From positions 1-32,666 of the forward strand of contig CALBSG010000181.1 in assembly GCA_937927675.1 (NCBI GenBank): 32,666 nt of DNA, read 5' to 3'. A program made the translations under genes and the position numbers. The stretch is from an uncultured Paracoccaceae bacterium (lineage in GTDB: Bacteria; Pseudomonadota; Alphaproteobacteria; Rhodobacterales; Rhodobacteraceae). Positions within the stretch are counted from its first letter, which is position 1. Each line of letters starts with the position of its first letter. The notes under the pieces are model-generated. The model did no database searches, was not told where the DNA came from, and saw nothing but the letters and a program-made list of their open reading frames with translations. Positions 22,501 to 30,266 of the stretch are shown piece by piece.

Positions 22501-23505
22501 TCAAGCTGCGGCGTGGGTCACCTCGGCCAGCGCCTGATCCAAAAGATCCAGCCCCGCCCCCGGACGGGTCGCGCCGGTTGACAAAACCCTGCGCCAGCCG
22601 CGCGCGCCGGGCAGACCCGTGAACAGGCCCAGCATATGCCGGGTGATCTGGTGCAGCCGCCCACCGGCCTCAAGATGCGCGGCGATATAGGGCTTCATCG
22701 CCTGAACCACCTCTGCCGCCTCAGGCGCGTGATCTTCACCCCAAAGCCTGTCTGCCCCGATCAAGACCGCGGCCGGATCATGATAGGCGGTCCGGCCGAT
22801 CATTACCCCATCAAGCCCTTGATTCAGAAGGGTTTCTGCCTGATCCAGCGTCGTCACCCCGCCATTGAGGCAGATCGTCAGATGCGGAAAGGCCGCCTTC
22901 ATCCGCAGCACCAGATCGTAGTTCAAGGGCGGAATCTCGCGGTTTTCCTTGGGCGAAAGCCCCTGCAACCACGCCTTGCGGGCATGAATTACGAAATGCG
23001 ACACCCCTGCGGCTGAAACCCGCTCCAGAAAATCTGGCAACACGGTTTCGGGGTCTTGGTCATCCACGCCAATCCGGCATTTCACCGTCACCGGCACATC
23101 GGCCTGATCCTGCATTGCCCGCACGCACTCGGCCACCAGCGCAGGACGCTCCATCAGCACCGCGCCAAAGCAGCCCGATTGCACCCGGTCCGAGGGGCAG
23201 CCGCAGTTCAGGTTCACCTCGTCATAGCCCCAATCGCGCGAGAGCCGCACCGCTTGGGCCAATTCGGTCGGATCGGACCCACCAAGTTGCAGGGCAATCG
23301 GGTGTTCGGCAGCAGAATAGTCCAAAAGCCGTGGCTTTGGCCCGTGCAGAACCGCAGGCGCCGTCACCATTTCGGTGTAAAGCATCGCCCGGCGCGTCAT
23401 CAGCCGGTGGAAATAGCGGCAGTGACGATCCGTCCAGTCCATCATCGGCGCGACAGACAGGCGGTGGGCAAGAGGATTTGGGGCGGTGGCAGGGTCAGCA
23501 ATCAT
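22501..23505 (-). CDS. dusA: tRNA-dihydrouridine synthase DusA
   Basis: A 334-residue flavoprotein that reduces uridine 20/20a in tRNA. Hallmarks are RLSVAPMMDWTDRHCRYFHRL near the N-terminus, the catalytic cysteine C103 in NLNCGCPSDRVQ, VKCRIGVDD, and CLNGGV followed by MIGRTAYHDP for FMN binding. The DusA-specific WTDRHCR motif separates it from DusB and DusC. The start at 23505 (MIADPATAPNPLAHRLSVAP) is the best ATG close to the conserved region, but its ribosome site is weak. An ATG 15 codons upstream at 23550 is a fair alternative. The frame continues to 23796 over surE and is not coding there. It is divergent from surE across about 145 bases in which no clear promoter boxes were seen. 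Confidence 0.93.
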   Translation of the reverse strand: MIADPATAPNPLAHRLSVAPMMDWTDRHCRYFHRLMTRRAMLYTEMVTAPAVLHGPKPRLLDYSAAEHPIALQLGGSDPTELAQAVRLSRDWGYDEVNLNCGCPSDRVQSGCFGAVLMERPALVAECVRAMQDQADVPVTVKCRIGVDDQDPETVLPDFLERVSAAGVSHFVIHARKAWLQGLSPKENREIPPLNYDLVLRMKAAFPHLTICLNGGVTTLDQAETLLNQGLDGVMIGRTAYHDPAAVLIGADRLWGEDHAPEAAEVVQAMKPYIAAHLEAGGRLHQITRHMLGLFTGLPGARGWRRVLSTGATRPGAGLDLLDQALAEVTHAAA

Positions 23506-23650
23506 GCCCGCCTGATAGCGCGAAAGCCGCCAGCCGTCCACCGGCTGCATCCTGCGCGGCACAATCGACGTCCAAGCCACTTTCCCTTGCGGCCAAGGCT
23601 TGCCCCACCCCCAAGGCTGGTTTATCCATGCGGTAACGAAAGGCCCCTTC

Positions 23651-24451
23651 ATGCGCATTCTCATCACCAATGACGACGGCATCAACGCTCCGGGGCTGGA
23701 GGTTTTGCACGCCATCGCGACCGAACTCGCCGGGCCAGAAGGCGAGGTTTGGACCGTCGCCCCCGCCTTTGAACAATCAGGCGTTGGGCATTGCATCAGC
23801 TACACCCACCCCACGATGATCGCCGAACTCGGTCCGCGCCGCTTTGCCGCCGAGGGAAGCCCGGCCGATTGCGTGCTGGCGGGGCTTTATCATGTGATGA
23901 AGGATGCGCCGCCGGATCTGGTGTTGTCGGGGGTGAACCGGGGCAACAATTCGGGCGAGAACGTGCTTTATTCCGGCACCATAGGTGCTGCGATGGAGGC
24001 TGCGTTGCACGGGATCAAGTCGATCGCCCTGTCGCAGTTTTACGGGCCGCAGAATGTTGGCCTTGAAGACCCGTTCGAGGCCGCGGCCACCCATGGCGCT
24101 GCGGTGATCCGGGCGCTTCTTGATAAGGGCCTGTGGGACGAAACCGAAGATTACCGGCTGTTTTACAACGTCAACTTCCCACCGCTGCCCGCTGCGGCCG
24201 TCAAAGGCAGCCGCGTGGCCGCCCAAGGCTTCCGCCGCTATGCCGGCTTTCGGATTGAGCCCCACAACTCGCCCACCGGACGGCAGTTCTTGTGGATCAA
24301 GGGGGGCGAGCAAGGCAAGCCCACCCTGCCCGGCACCGATGTGACGGCCAATGTCGAGGGGTATATCTCGATCACGCCGCTGCGCTGTGACCTGACGGCC
24401 CATGACCGGCTGGCCGCGCTTGAGACGACCCTAGGGGCGGCGCTGGCATGA
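23651..24451 (+). CDS. surE: 5'-nucleotidase SurE
   Basis: The 266-residue metal-dependent nucleotidase dephosphorylates nucleoside 5'- and 3'-monophosphates and short polyphosphate. The metal site is D8 and D9 (ILITNDDGINAPG), S43 (FEQSGVGHCIS) and N96 (SGVNRGNN). The ATG at 23651 follows a GAAAGG site and gives exactly the conserved MRILITNDDG start, so the in-frame extension to 23600 is rejected. Its stop overlaps the pcm start (ATGA). The order surE-pcm-lipoprotein matches the surE-pcm-nlpD arrangement known in proteobacteria. Confidence 0.96.
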   Translation: MRILITNDDGINAPGLEVLHAIATELAGPEGEVWTVAPAFEQSGVGHCISYTHPTMIAELGPRRFAAEGSPADCVLAGLYHVMKDAPPDLVLSGVNRGNNSGENVLYSGTIGAAMEAALHGIKSIALSQFYGPQNVGLEDPFEAAATHGAAVIRALLDKGLWDETEDYRLFYNVNFPPLPAAAVKGSRVAAQGFRRYAGFRIEPHNSPTGRQFLWIKGGEQGKPTLPGTDVTANVEGYISITPLRCDLTAHDRLAALETTLGAALA

Positions 24452-25113
24452 GTGACAACGGCCTGCCCGATGACGAGACGGCGGCCGAGCGGAAGATGCG
24501 ATTCTTGTTTGCCCTGAGATCAAAAGGCGTCACCGACGCCCGCGTGCTGACCGCGATGGAGCGGATTGACCGCGGCCATTTCGTGCGCGGGCTGTTCGCC
24601 GAGCGTGCCTATGAAGACATGCCCTTGCCGATCGCTTGTGGCCAGACGATCAGTCAGCCGTCTGTCGTCGGGTTGATGACGCAGGCGCTGAACGTGCAAC
24701 CTCGCGACACCGTGTTGGAGGTGGGCACCGGATCGGGCTATCAGGCGGCGATCCTGTCGCAGCTGGCGCGGCGGGTCTACACCGTCGACCGTCACAAACG
24801 ACTGGTGCGCGAGGCGGCGGAACTTTTCCGGGAACTTGGGCTGGTCAACGTGGTCAGCATGACCGCCGATGGCAGCTTTGGCCTGCCCGATGTCGCCCCC
24901 TTTGATCGCATTCTCGTGACCGCCGCGGCCGAAGACCCGCCCGGCCCCCTGTTGTCGCAGCTAAAGATCGGCGGTATCATGGTTTTGCCCGTCGGCCAGT
25001 CTGATGCCGTGCAAAGCCTGATAAAGGTGACACGGCTTGAAACCGGCTATGATTATGAGGAATTGCGCGCAGTGCGCTTTGTACCTTTGATCGAAGGGCT
25101 GGGCAATGAATGA
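24448..25113 (+). CDS. pcm: Protein-L-isoaspartate O-methyltransferase
   Basis: The 221-residue enzyme methylates L-isoaspartyl residues in aged proteins to allow their repair. The family motifs are visible: a QTISQPSVVGLMTQAL block, S-adenosylmethionine motif I (VLEVGTGSGYQAAIL) and the later DRILVTAAAEDPP segment. The length is normal. It overlaps surE by 4 bases at the start, and its stop lies 44 bases before the chosen start of the LysM lipoprotein, so the three form one operon. The recessed ATG 4 bases before the pcm stop is not used in this annotation. Confidence 0.95.
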   Translation: MSDNGLPDDETAAERKMRFLFALRSKGVTDARVLTAMERIDRGHFVRGLFAERAYEDMPLPIACGQTISQPSVVGLMTQALNVQPRDTVLEVGTGSGYQAAILSQLARRVYTVDRHKRLVREAAELFRELGLVNVVSMTADGSFGLPDVAPFDRILVTAAAEDPPGPLLSQLKIGGIMVLPVGQSDAVQSLIKVTRLETGYDYEELRAVRFVPLIEGLGNE

Positions 25114-25157
25114 CGGCAAGGCCGGGGCCAACCCGGCGCGGCAGAAATGAGGCGGTG

Positions 25158-26351
25158 ATGGCGAATTCGCGGAACCATGGGCTGGGTCTGACAGCTGGGC
25201 TTAGCCTGACGGCGGTATTGTTTCTATCGGCCTGCGCCGGTGGCAGCTTCGATTGGGACATGCGTTCGGGTGCGGGGGCGCTGGATACCACGGGTGCCGC
25301 CCAACAGGCCACGGGACCGCGCCCGGTTGCCGATGCGCGCGGCGTGATTTCTTATCCCGGCTATCAGGTCGCGGTGGCGAAAAAGGGCGATACCGTCGCA
25401 TCGGTCGCGGCCCGCGTCGGCCTGCCCGCCACGGAACTGGCACAGCATAACGCGCTGCAGCCCGGCGACAGCCTGCGCGACGGCGAAGTTCTGGCCCTGC
25501 CCTCGCGCGTGGCGGCAGGCCCGGCGCCGACGGGTGCCGTGATCGGCGGCGCAAAGCCCGGCGCGATTGATGTCTCCACCATTGCCACCACGGCGCTGGA
25601 CCGGGTCGACAGCTCTGCCCCCGCCGCAGCCCCTGCGGCATCTGCCGCACCGGCAAAGGCAAAAGTTGCCGACGGCATGGAACCGACCCGCCACAAGGTC
25701 GCGCGCGGCGAAACCGCCTTCTCGATTGCCCGCAGCTACAATGTCTCGGCCAAGGCACTGGCCGATTGGAACGGGCTGGGGGCTGACCTCGCGGTGCGCG
25801 AAGGCCAATATCTGATGATCCCCACCCCAACCGGCGCGCCTGTGGAAGAAGTGGCTGCGGCGGAAACTGCCCCCGGCAATGGCAGCCCAACCCCGACGCC
25901 GCCGTCGGCCAAAGATCCCTTGCCCGATGAAAAGGTGGCCCCGGCCAGCGAAAAGCCCAAGGAAAAGCCGGTCGCCGATATGGCAAGCCAGCGCACCACG
26001 GGCGGAAAGTTTGCCATGCCGGTGTCGGGCAAGATCATCCGCAGCTATGCCAAGGGCAAGAATGACGGTATCGACATCGCCGCCGCCCCCGGCACGGCGG
26101 TGAAATCTGCCGCCGAAGGCACGGTCGCGGCCGTGACCAAGGACACCACCGGAACGCCGATCGTGGTCATCCGCCACTCGGACGGGCTGCTCACGGTCTA
26201 TGCGGGCGTGGATGGGCTGAAGGTGGCCAAGGGCGACACCGTGAAAAAGGGCCAGACCATCGCGGCGGTGCGCGGCGGCGATCCGGCCTTTGTCCACTTC
26301 GAGGTCAGGAAGGGCGTCGACAGCCTCGACCCACTGCCTTACGTGCAGTAA
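25158..26351 (+). CDS. NlpD-like lipoprotein with two LysM domains and a degenerate LytM (M23) domain
   Basis: A 397-residue outer-membrane or periplasmic lipoprotein. The signal peptide ends in a lipobox (LSAC, Cys26). LysM 1 spans about 68-114, LysM 2 about 178-222, then a Pro/Ala-rich linker leads to a LytM domain at about 284-395. The M23 zinc site is broken. The H-x-G-x-D position reads N-D-G-I-D (N302 for His), the YAHL-type His is absent (TVYAGV), and the final HxH reads F-V-H (H380 remains). It is therefore probably an amidase activator like NlpD rather than a peptidase. The ATG at 25158 follows GAGGCGG and gives a proper signal peptide. The overlapping ATG at 25110 would add 16 residues. 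No rpoS follows. A strong terminator does. Confidence 0.88.
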   Translation: MANSRNHGLGLTAGLSLTAVLFLSACAGGSFDWDMRSGAGALDTTGAAQQATGPRPVADARGVISYPGYQVAVAKKGDTVASVAARVGLPATELAQHNALQPGDSLRDGEVLALPSRVAAGPAPTGAVIGGAKPGAIDVSTIATTALDRVDSSAPAAAPAASAAPAKAKVADGMEPTRHKVARGETAFSIARSYNVSAKALADWNGLGADLAVREGQYLMIPTPTGAPVEEVAAAETAPGNGSPTPTPPSAKDPLPDEKVAPASEKPKEKPVADMASQRTTGGKFAMPVSGKIIRSYAKGKNDGIDIAAAPGTAVKSAAEGTVAAVTKDTTGTPIVVIRHSDGLLTVYAGVDGLKVAKGDTVKKGQTIAAVRGGDPAFVHFEVRKGVDSLDPLPYVQ

Positions 26352-26367
26352 GCCCCCCCAGAAAAGC

Positions 26368-26398
26368 AAAAGGCCCGCTCTGAACGAGCGGGCCTTTT
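26368..26398. terminator. Bidirectional terminator between nlpD-like gene and guaB
   Basis: GGCCCGCTC-TGAAC-GAGCGGGCC (26372-26394) is a perfect 9-bp stem flanked by AAAA on the left and TTTT on the right. It ends the surE-pcm-lipoprotein transcript and, from the other side, guaB, whose stop is just outside it. Confidence 0.92.
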
Positions 26399-26401
26399 CT
26401 T

Positions 26402-27862
26402 TTATCCGATGCGGTAGTTCGGGCTTTCGCGCGTGATCTGCACGTCATGGACATGGCTTTCCTTCAGCCCTGCCCCTGTGATGCGGACAAAGCTGCAGCC
26501 CTCACGCATCTCGGCCACGGTGCGGTTGCCGGTATAGCCCATGGCCGCGCGCAAGCCGCCGACCATCTGGTGCAGCACGGTGGCCACTGGCCCCTTATAG
26601 GGCACCTGACCTTCGATGCCTTCCGGGACCAGCTTGTCGCTGGCGGCATCCTTTTGGAAATAACGGTCAGCACTGCCGCGCGCCATGGCGCCAAGGCTGC
26701 CCATCCCGCGATAGGCCTTGAAGCTGCGGCCTTGGTACAAGATCAGTTCGCCGGGGGATTCATCGGTGCCGGCAATGGCCGAACCGACCATGGCGCAAGA
26801 GGCACCTGCTGCAATCGCCTTGGCAAAATCGCCCGAGAATTTGATGCCACCATCGGCAATGACCGGAATATCGCCCGCTGCACGGGCCGCATCCATGATC
26901 GCCGTCAGCTGCGGTACACCCACCCCGGCCACGATCCGCGTGGTGCAGATCGACCCCGGGCCGATGCCCACCTTGACCGCATCCGCGCCCGCGCCGATCA
27001 GCGCGCGGGTGGCCTCGGCCGTGGCGACGTTGCCTGCCACCACCTGCACCGCACTGTTCAAGGCTTTGATCCGCTCCACCGCGCGAGCAACGCCTTCGCT
27101 GTGACCATGCGCCGTATCGATCACAACCATGTCGACGCCCGCTTCGATCAGGGCCTGCGACCGCTCAAAGCCCGCATCCCCGACGGTCGAGGCTGCCGCA
27201 ACCCGCAGACGCCCCATGTCATCCTTGCAGGCCTGCGGGTTGAGCACCGATTTCTCGGTGTCTTTCAGCGTCAAAAGGCCCGTCAGCTTGCCCGTACCAT
27301 CGGTCACAAGCAGCTTTTCAATCCGCCGCGCCTTCATCAGCGAAATCGCCGCCTCACGGTCCACAGGCTCGCGCAGCAGCGCCAGATTGTCCGAGGTCAT
27401 CATCACCGAAACCGGCGTCTTGTCATCGCTGGCAAAGCGCATGTCGCGGTTGGTCACAATGCCAAGGACACGGCCTTGATGATCCACCACCGGAAAGCCG
27501 GTGATCTGATAGCGGTCCATCAGCACTTTGGCATCCGCCAAGGTCTGATCCGGGGTCAGCGTCACCGGGGCATAAACCACCCCGGATTCAAACCGCTTCA
27601 CACGGCTGACCTCGCGGGCCTGCGCCAGCACATCCAGATTGCGGTGAACAACGCCGATGCCGCCCGATTGCGCCATGGCAATCGCCATCCGCGCCTCGGT
27701 CACCGTATCCATCGCCGAGGACAACAGCGGGATGTTCATGCGAATGGATTTCGTCACATAGGTCGCTGTGTCAGCATCCGACGGCAGCACCGAAGATGCG
27801 GCCGGAACCAAAAGCACGTCGTCGAAGGTAAGTGCCTCGCGAATCTCCAATTGGGCCTCCAT
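26402..27862 (-). CDS. guaB: Inosine-5'-monophosphate dehydrogenase
   Basis: The 486-residue enzyme oxidises IMP to XMP with NAD, the committed step of GMP synthesis. It has the N-terminal barrel part (REALTFDDVLLVPAASSVLP), two CBS domains at about residues 95-210, and the catalytic cysteine C306 in GIGPGSICTTRIV. The active-site flap YRGMGSLGAMARGSADRYFQ follows. The length is normal. The ATG at 27862 gives MEAQLEIREALTFDD. The ribosome site before it is poor, and the 188-base upstream gap contains a 28-bp-period repeat. The divergent neighbour is a GMP-synthase-like glutamine amidotransferase. Confidence 0.96.
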   Translation of the reverse strand: MEAQLEIREALTFDDVLLVPAASSVLPSDADTATYVTKSIRMNIPLLSSAMDTVTEARMAIAMAQSGGIGVVHRNLDVLAQAREVSRVKRFESGVVYAPVTLTPDQTLADAKVLMDRYQITGFPVVDHQGRVLGIVTNRDMRFASDDKTPVSVMMTSDNLALLREPVDREAAISLMKARRIEKLLVTDGTGKLTGLLTLKDTEKSVLNPQACKDDMGRLRVAAASTVGDAGFERSQALIEAGVDMVVIDTAHGHSEGVARAVERIKALNSAVQVVAGNVATAEATRALIGAGADAVKVGIGPGSICTTRIVAGVGVPQLTAIMDAARAAGDIPVIADGGIKFSGDFAKAIAAGASCAMVGSAIAGTDESPGELILYQGRSFKAYRGMGSLGAMARGSADRYFQKDAASDKLVPEGIEGQVPYKGPVATVLHQMVGGLRAAMGYTGNRTVAEMREGCSFVRITGAGLKESHVHDVQITRESPNYRIG

Positions 27863-27930
27863 GGGGTTTGGCTGGGAGTGTTCGTTTGACGGGTCCCCTT
27901 TTCACGGGCCGCGCCCGAGCGCAAGTGCGA

Positions 27931-28004
27931 TTTGCACCCCCATCGCGCTTTGCACGAATTTGCACCCCCATCGCGCTTTGCGCGAACTTGCACCCCCTTG
28001 CAGC
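27931..28004. repeat. 28-bp-period tandem repeat in the guaB upstream region (about 2.6 copies)
   Basis: Two near-identical 28-bp units (27931-27958 and 27959-27986) and a partial third begin TTTGCACCCCC, TTTGCACCCCC and CTTGCACCCCC. The 10-mer TTGCACCCCC recurs at 27932, 27960 and 27988. The second unit contains the perfect inverted repeat TCGCGC-TTT-GCGCGA (27971-27985), and the first has one mismatch in it. The block sits between divergent guaB and the amidotransferase gene, close to both start sites, so a regulatory role is possible. Confidence 0.75.
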
Positions 28005-28050
28005 GATTTGACCGAAGTGCATTGATACCCCTGCGAACAGGAGGGCCGAA

Positions 28051-28746
28051 ATGCGCGTCGCCATCATCGAAAATACCGCTGTGACACATCACGGCCAGGT
28101 CGGCATCGCCCTGCACGAGGCAGGCGCGCGGATCGACCTGTGGAAACCTTGGCGCGACAATGCCCTGCCCGATCTTGGCGCCTATGACGCGCTGGTCGCC
28201 TTTGGCGGCGAACAAAATGCCCTGGCCGATGCCACCCATCCCTACCTGCCCAAACTGGCGCATCTGATGAAGGAAAGTGCCGAGATGGGGATAGCGACCC
28301 TTGGTATCTGCCTTGGTTCCCAAGTCTTCGCCCGCGGCACCGGGGCCACCAACCATATCGGCACCGCCGGCGAATACGGCTGGACCGAGGTAGAGCGGAC
28401 CGCGGCCGGGCGCGACGACCCCCTGCTCGCGGCCCTGCCCGACCGTTTCCCGATCCTGCAATGGCACTCTGACACCTTCACCCTGCCGCCGGGCGCGGTG
28501 CATCTGGCAACCTCTCCCACAGCCGCCGTGCAGGCTTTCCGCTATGGCCGCGCAGGCTATGCCACCCAGTTCCACTTTGAAGCCAACCGCGCCGTCGCCA
28601 CCGATTGGTCACGCGAATTCGCCGAAGCGTTCGAGGCCGCCCGCCCCGGATGGATCATCGATTTCGAAACCCATGCCGCCAAAGACGCCGCCGCCGCAGA
28701 CGCCCACGGCCTCGCCATCGCGCGGGCTTGGGTCAAGCTGATCTGA
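28051..28746 (+). CDS. Class I glutamine amidotransferase, GMP-synthase-like
   Basis: A stand-alone 231-residue GATase1 domain. The nucleophile elbow is C87 in LGICLGSQVFARG, and the catalytic His175/Glu177 lie in YATQFHFEAN, so the triad is complete. Family members of this type (YfeJ/GuaA-N-like) hydrolyse glutamine or gamma-glutamyl compounds, often with no synthetase partner. An AGGAGG site 6 bases before the ATG makes the start secure. It is divergent from guaB across the repeat region. That placement is suggestive of nucleotide metabolism but proves nothing. It could also be a gamma-glutamyl hydrolase of the PuuD type, though the GICLGSQ motif favours the GMP-synthase-like class. Confidence 0.9.
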   Translation: MRVAIIENTAVTHHGQVGIALHEAGARIDLWKPWRDNALPDLGAYDALVAFGGEQNALADATHPYLPKLAHLMKESAEMGIATLGICLGSQVFARGTGATNHIGTAGEYGWTEVERTAAGRDDPLLAALPDRFPILQWHSDTFTLPPGAVHLATSPTAAVQAFRYGRAGYATQFHFEANRAVATDWSREFAEAFEAARPGWIIDFETHAAKDAAAADAHGLAIARAWVKLI

Positions 28747-28773
28747 TCGCCTTTATCTTGGTATAAATATCCA

Positions 28774-28808
28774 AACACGTGTTTCAGAAAAAATCTGAAA
28801 CACGTGTT
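28774..28808. repeat. Perfect 15-bp inverted repeat with CACGTG in each arm
   Basis: AACACGTGTTTCAGA-AAAAA-TCTGAAACACGTGTT: 15-bp perfect arms and a 5-base loop. Each arm contains the palindrome AACACGTGTT, so the element is a palindrome of palindromes. It lies between the convergent ends of the amidotransferase and ntrX. No T-run follows on either strand, so it is not a standard terminator. It may be a regulator site or an mRNA 3'-end hairpin. Confidence 0.8.
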
Positions 28809-28871
28809 AACCGGAGGCTCACCCCGCCAATGTAAGAGCCTGCGGCGGGAGTAATTGGGCCAAGATGAAAA

Positions 28872-30266
28872 CTATTCCTCGTCCTCATCAGCGCCGTTTC
28901 CACCCTTGTGGCCACCGACAACGCCCAAAGATTTCAGCTTGCGATGGAGGGCCGAGCGCTCCATGCCGACGAAACCGGCTGTACGGCTGATATTGCCGCC
29001 AAAGCGGTTGATCTGGGTGATGAGGTATTCACGTTCAAAGACCTCACGCGCCTCGCGCAGGGGCAGCGTTGCCATGGCGCCACCCAGCACCATGCGGCCC
29101 CCGGCGTCCGGGCCCGGCTCTTGGCCCGGCAATTCGCGGGTGTCGATCGGGCCGGTGCCATCCCCCAAGATCAGCACCCGCTCGATCACGTTGCGCAACT
29201 GGCGCACGTTGCCCGGCCATTGCATGGTTTGCAGCATGGCGTCGGCGTCGCCCGTCAGATCGCGCAGCGGCAAGCCTTGGCTGCGGTGGAACATGTCGAT
29301 GAAGTGGCGGGTCAGTTCTGGAATATCCTCGCGGCGTTCTTCAAGGCTTGGCACCGCAATCGGCACCACGTTCAGCCGGTCAAAGAGTTCCTGCCGAAAG
29401 CGACCCGCACCGATTTCGCGGCGCAGATCCTTGGTGGTTGACGAGATCACCCGCAGATCGACCCGCACCTTGTCGTTGCCGCCCACGCGGGTGAATTGCT
29501 GTTCGGTCAGCACGCGCAGGATTTTCGACTGCGTGCCAAGTGGCATGTCGGCCACCTCGTCGAAATAGACGACGCCGCCATGGGCCTGTTCCAACAGGCC
29601 CTTTTCGACGCCGCGATCGGCGGTTTCGCGGCCAAACAGCACTTCTTCCATGCGCTCGGGTTCAATCGTGGCCGATGAAACCGTGACAAAGGCGGCGCCC
29701 GCGCGGTTGGAATTTTGGTGAATGAAGCGCGCGGCCATTTCCTTGCCGGAACCGGCGGGCCCGGTCAGCATGACGCGGCCGTTGGATTTCGTGACCTTTT
29801 CCAGATGCGATTTCAAAGCCTTGAAGGACGCACTTGATCCAAGCATATCGGTCGAGGTGACGTCGCGGCGGCGCAGATCGGCATTTTCGCGGCGCAGGCG
29901 GCTCGTCTCCATGGCACGGGCAACCACGACCATCAACTGGTCGATGTTGAAGGGCTTTTCGATAAAGTCATAGGCCCCCTGCTTGATCGCCGCGACCGCA
30001 ATTTCGATATTGCCATGGCCCGAGATGATGACGATCGGAATATCCGGGTTGTCGCGCTTCACCGTTTTCAGAATGTCGATCCCGTCCATCCGGCTGTCTT
30101 TCAACCAGATATCAAGGATCATCAGCGCGGGGGGCTCGGCGTTGATTTCCGCCATGCATTCATCAGAATTAGACGCCAGCCGCACGGCATAGCCTTCGTC
30201 CTTCAGGATGTCGCCAATCAGGTCGCGAATATCTTTTTCATCATCGGTTATAAGAATACTGGTCAT
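28872..30266 (-). CDS. ntrX: Nitrogen-response regulator NtrX
   Basis: A 464-residue AAA+ response regulator. The receiver domain has D8/D9, the phospho-acceptor D52 (LMILDIWL) and K104 (FIEKPFN). The AAA+ domain has Walker A at 169-176 (GPAGSGKE) and Walker B (VVYFDE, 232-237). The C-terminal Fis-type helix-turn-helix reads NRFGGNISRTAGFVGMERSALHRKLKSLG. The sigma-54 contact loop GAFTGA is missing. The expected place reads LFGRETADRGVEKGLLEQA, which suggests a regulator that does not use sigma-54, as known for several alphaproteobacterial NtrX proteins. The ATG overlaps the ntrY stop (ATGA). With NtrY it controls nitrogen and redox responses. Confidence 0.95.
   Translation of the reverse strand: MTSILITDDEKDIRDLIGDILKDEGYAVRLASNSDECMAEINAEPPALMILDIWLKDSRMDGIDILKTVKRDNPDIPIVIISGHGNIEIAVAAIKQGAYDFIEKPFNIDQLMVVVARAMETSRLRRENADLRRRDVTSTDMLGSSASFKALKSHLEKVTKSNGRVMLTGPAGSGKEMAARFIHQNSNRAGAAFVTVSSATIEPERMEEVLFGRETADRGVEKGLLEQAHGGVVYFDEVADMPLGTQSKILRVLTEQQFTRVGGNDKVRVDLRVISSTTKDLRREIGAGRFRQELFDRLNVVPIAVPSLEERREDIPELTRHFIDMFHRSQGLPLRDLTGDADAMLQTMQWPGNVRQLRNVIERVLILGDGTGPIDTRELPGQEPGPDAGGRMVLGGAMATLPLREAREVFEREYLITQINRFGGNISRTAGFVGMERSALHRKLKSLGVVGGHKGGNGADEDEE

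Noticed and set aside
25201..26369. Long minus-strand frames opposite the LysM/LytM lipoprotein
   Set aside because: Composition is Arg/Gly/His-rich and repetitive, and the plus-strand gene has a lipobox, LysM and LytM domains in order.
27863..28050. CRISPR array
   Set aside because: The 28-bp repeats are directly adjacent with no unique spacers, there are fewer than three copies, and no cas genes are near.
27863..28050. Purine riboswitch upstream of guaB
   Set aside because: No three-way junction or conserved aptamer core could be seen, and the region is mostly simple repeats.
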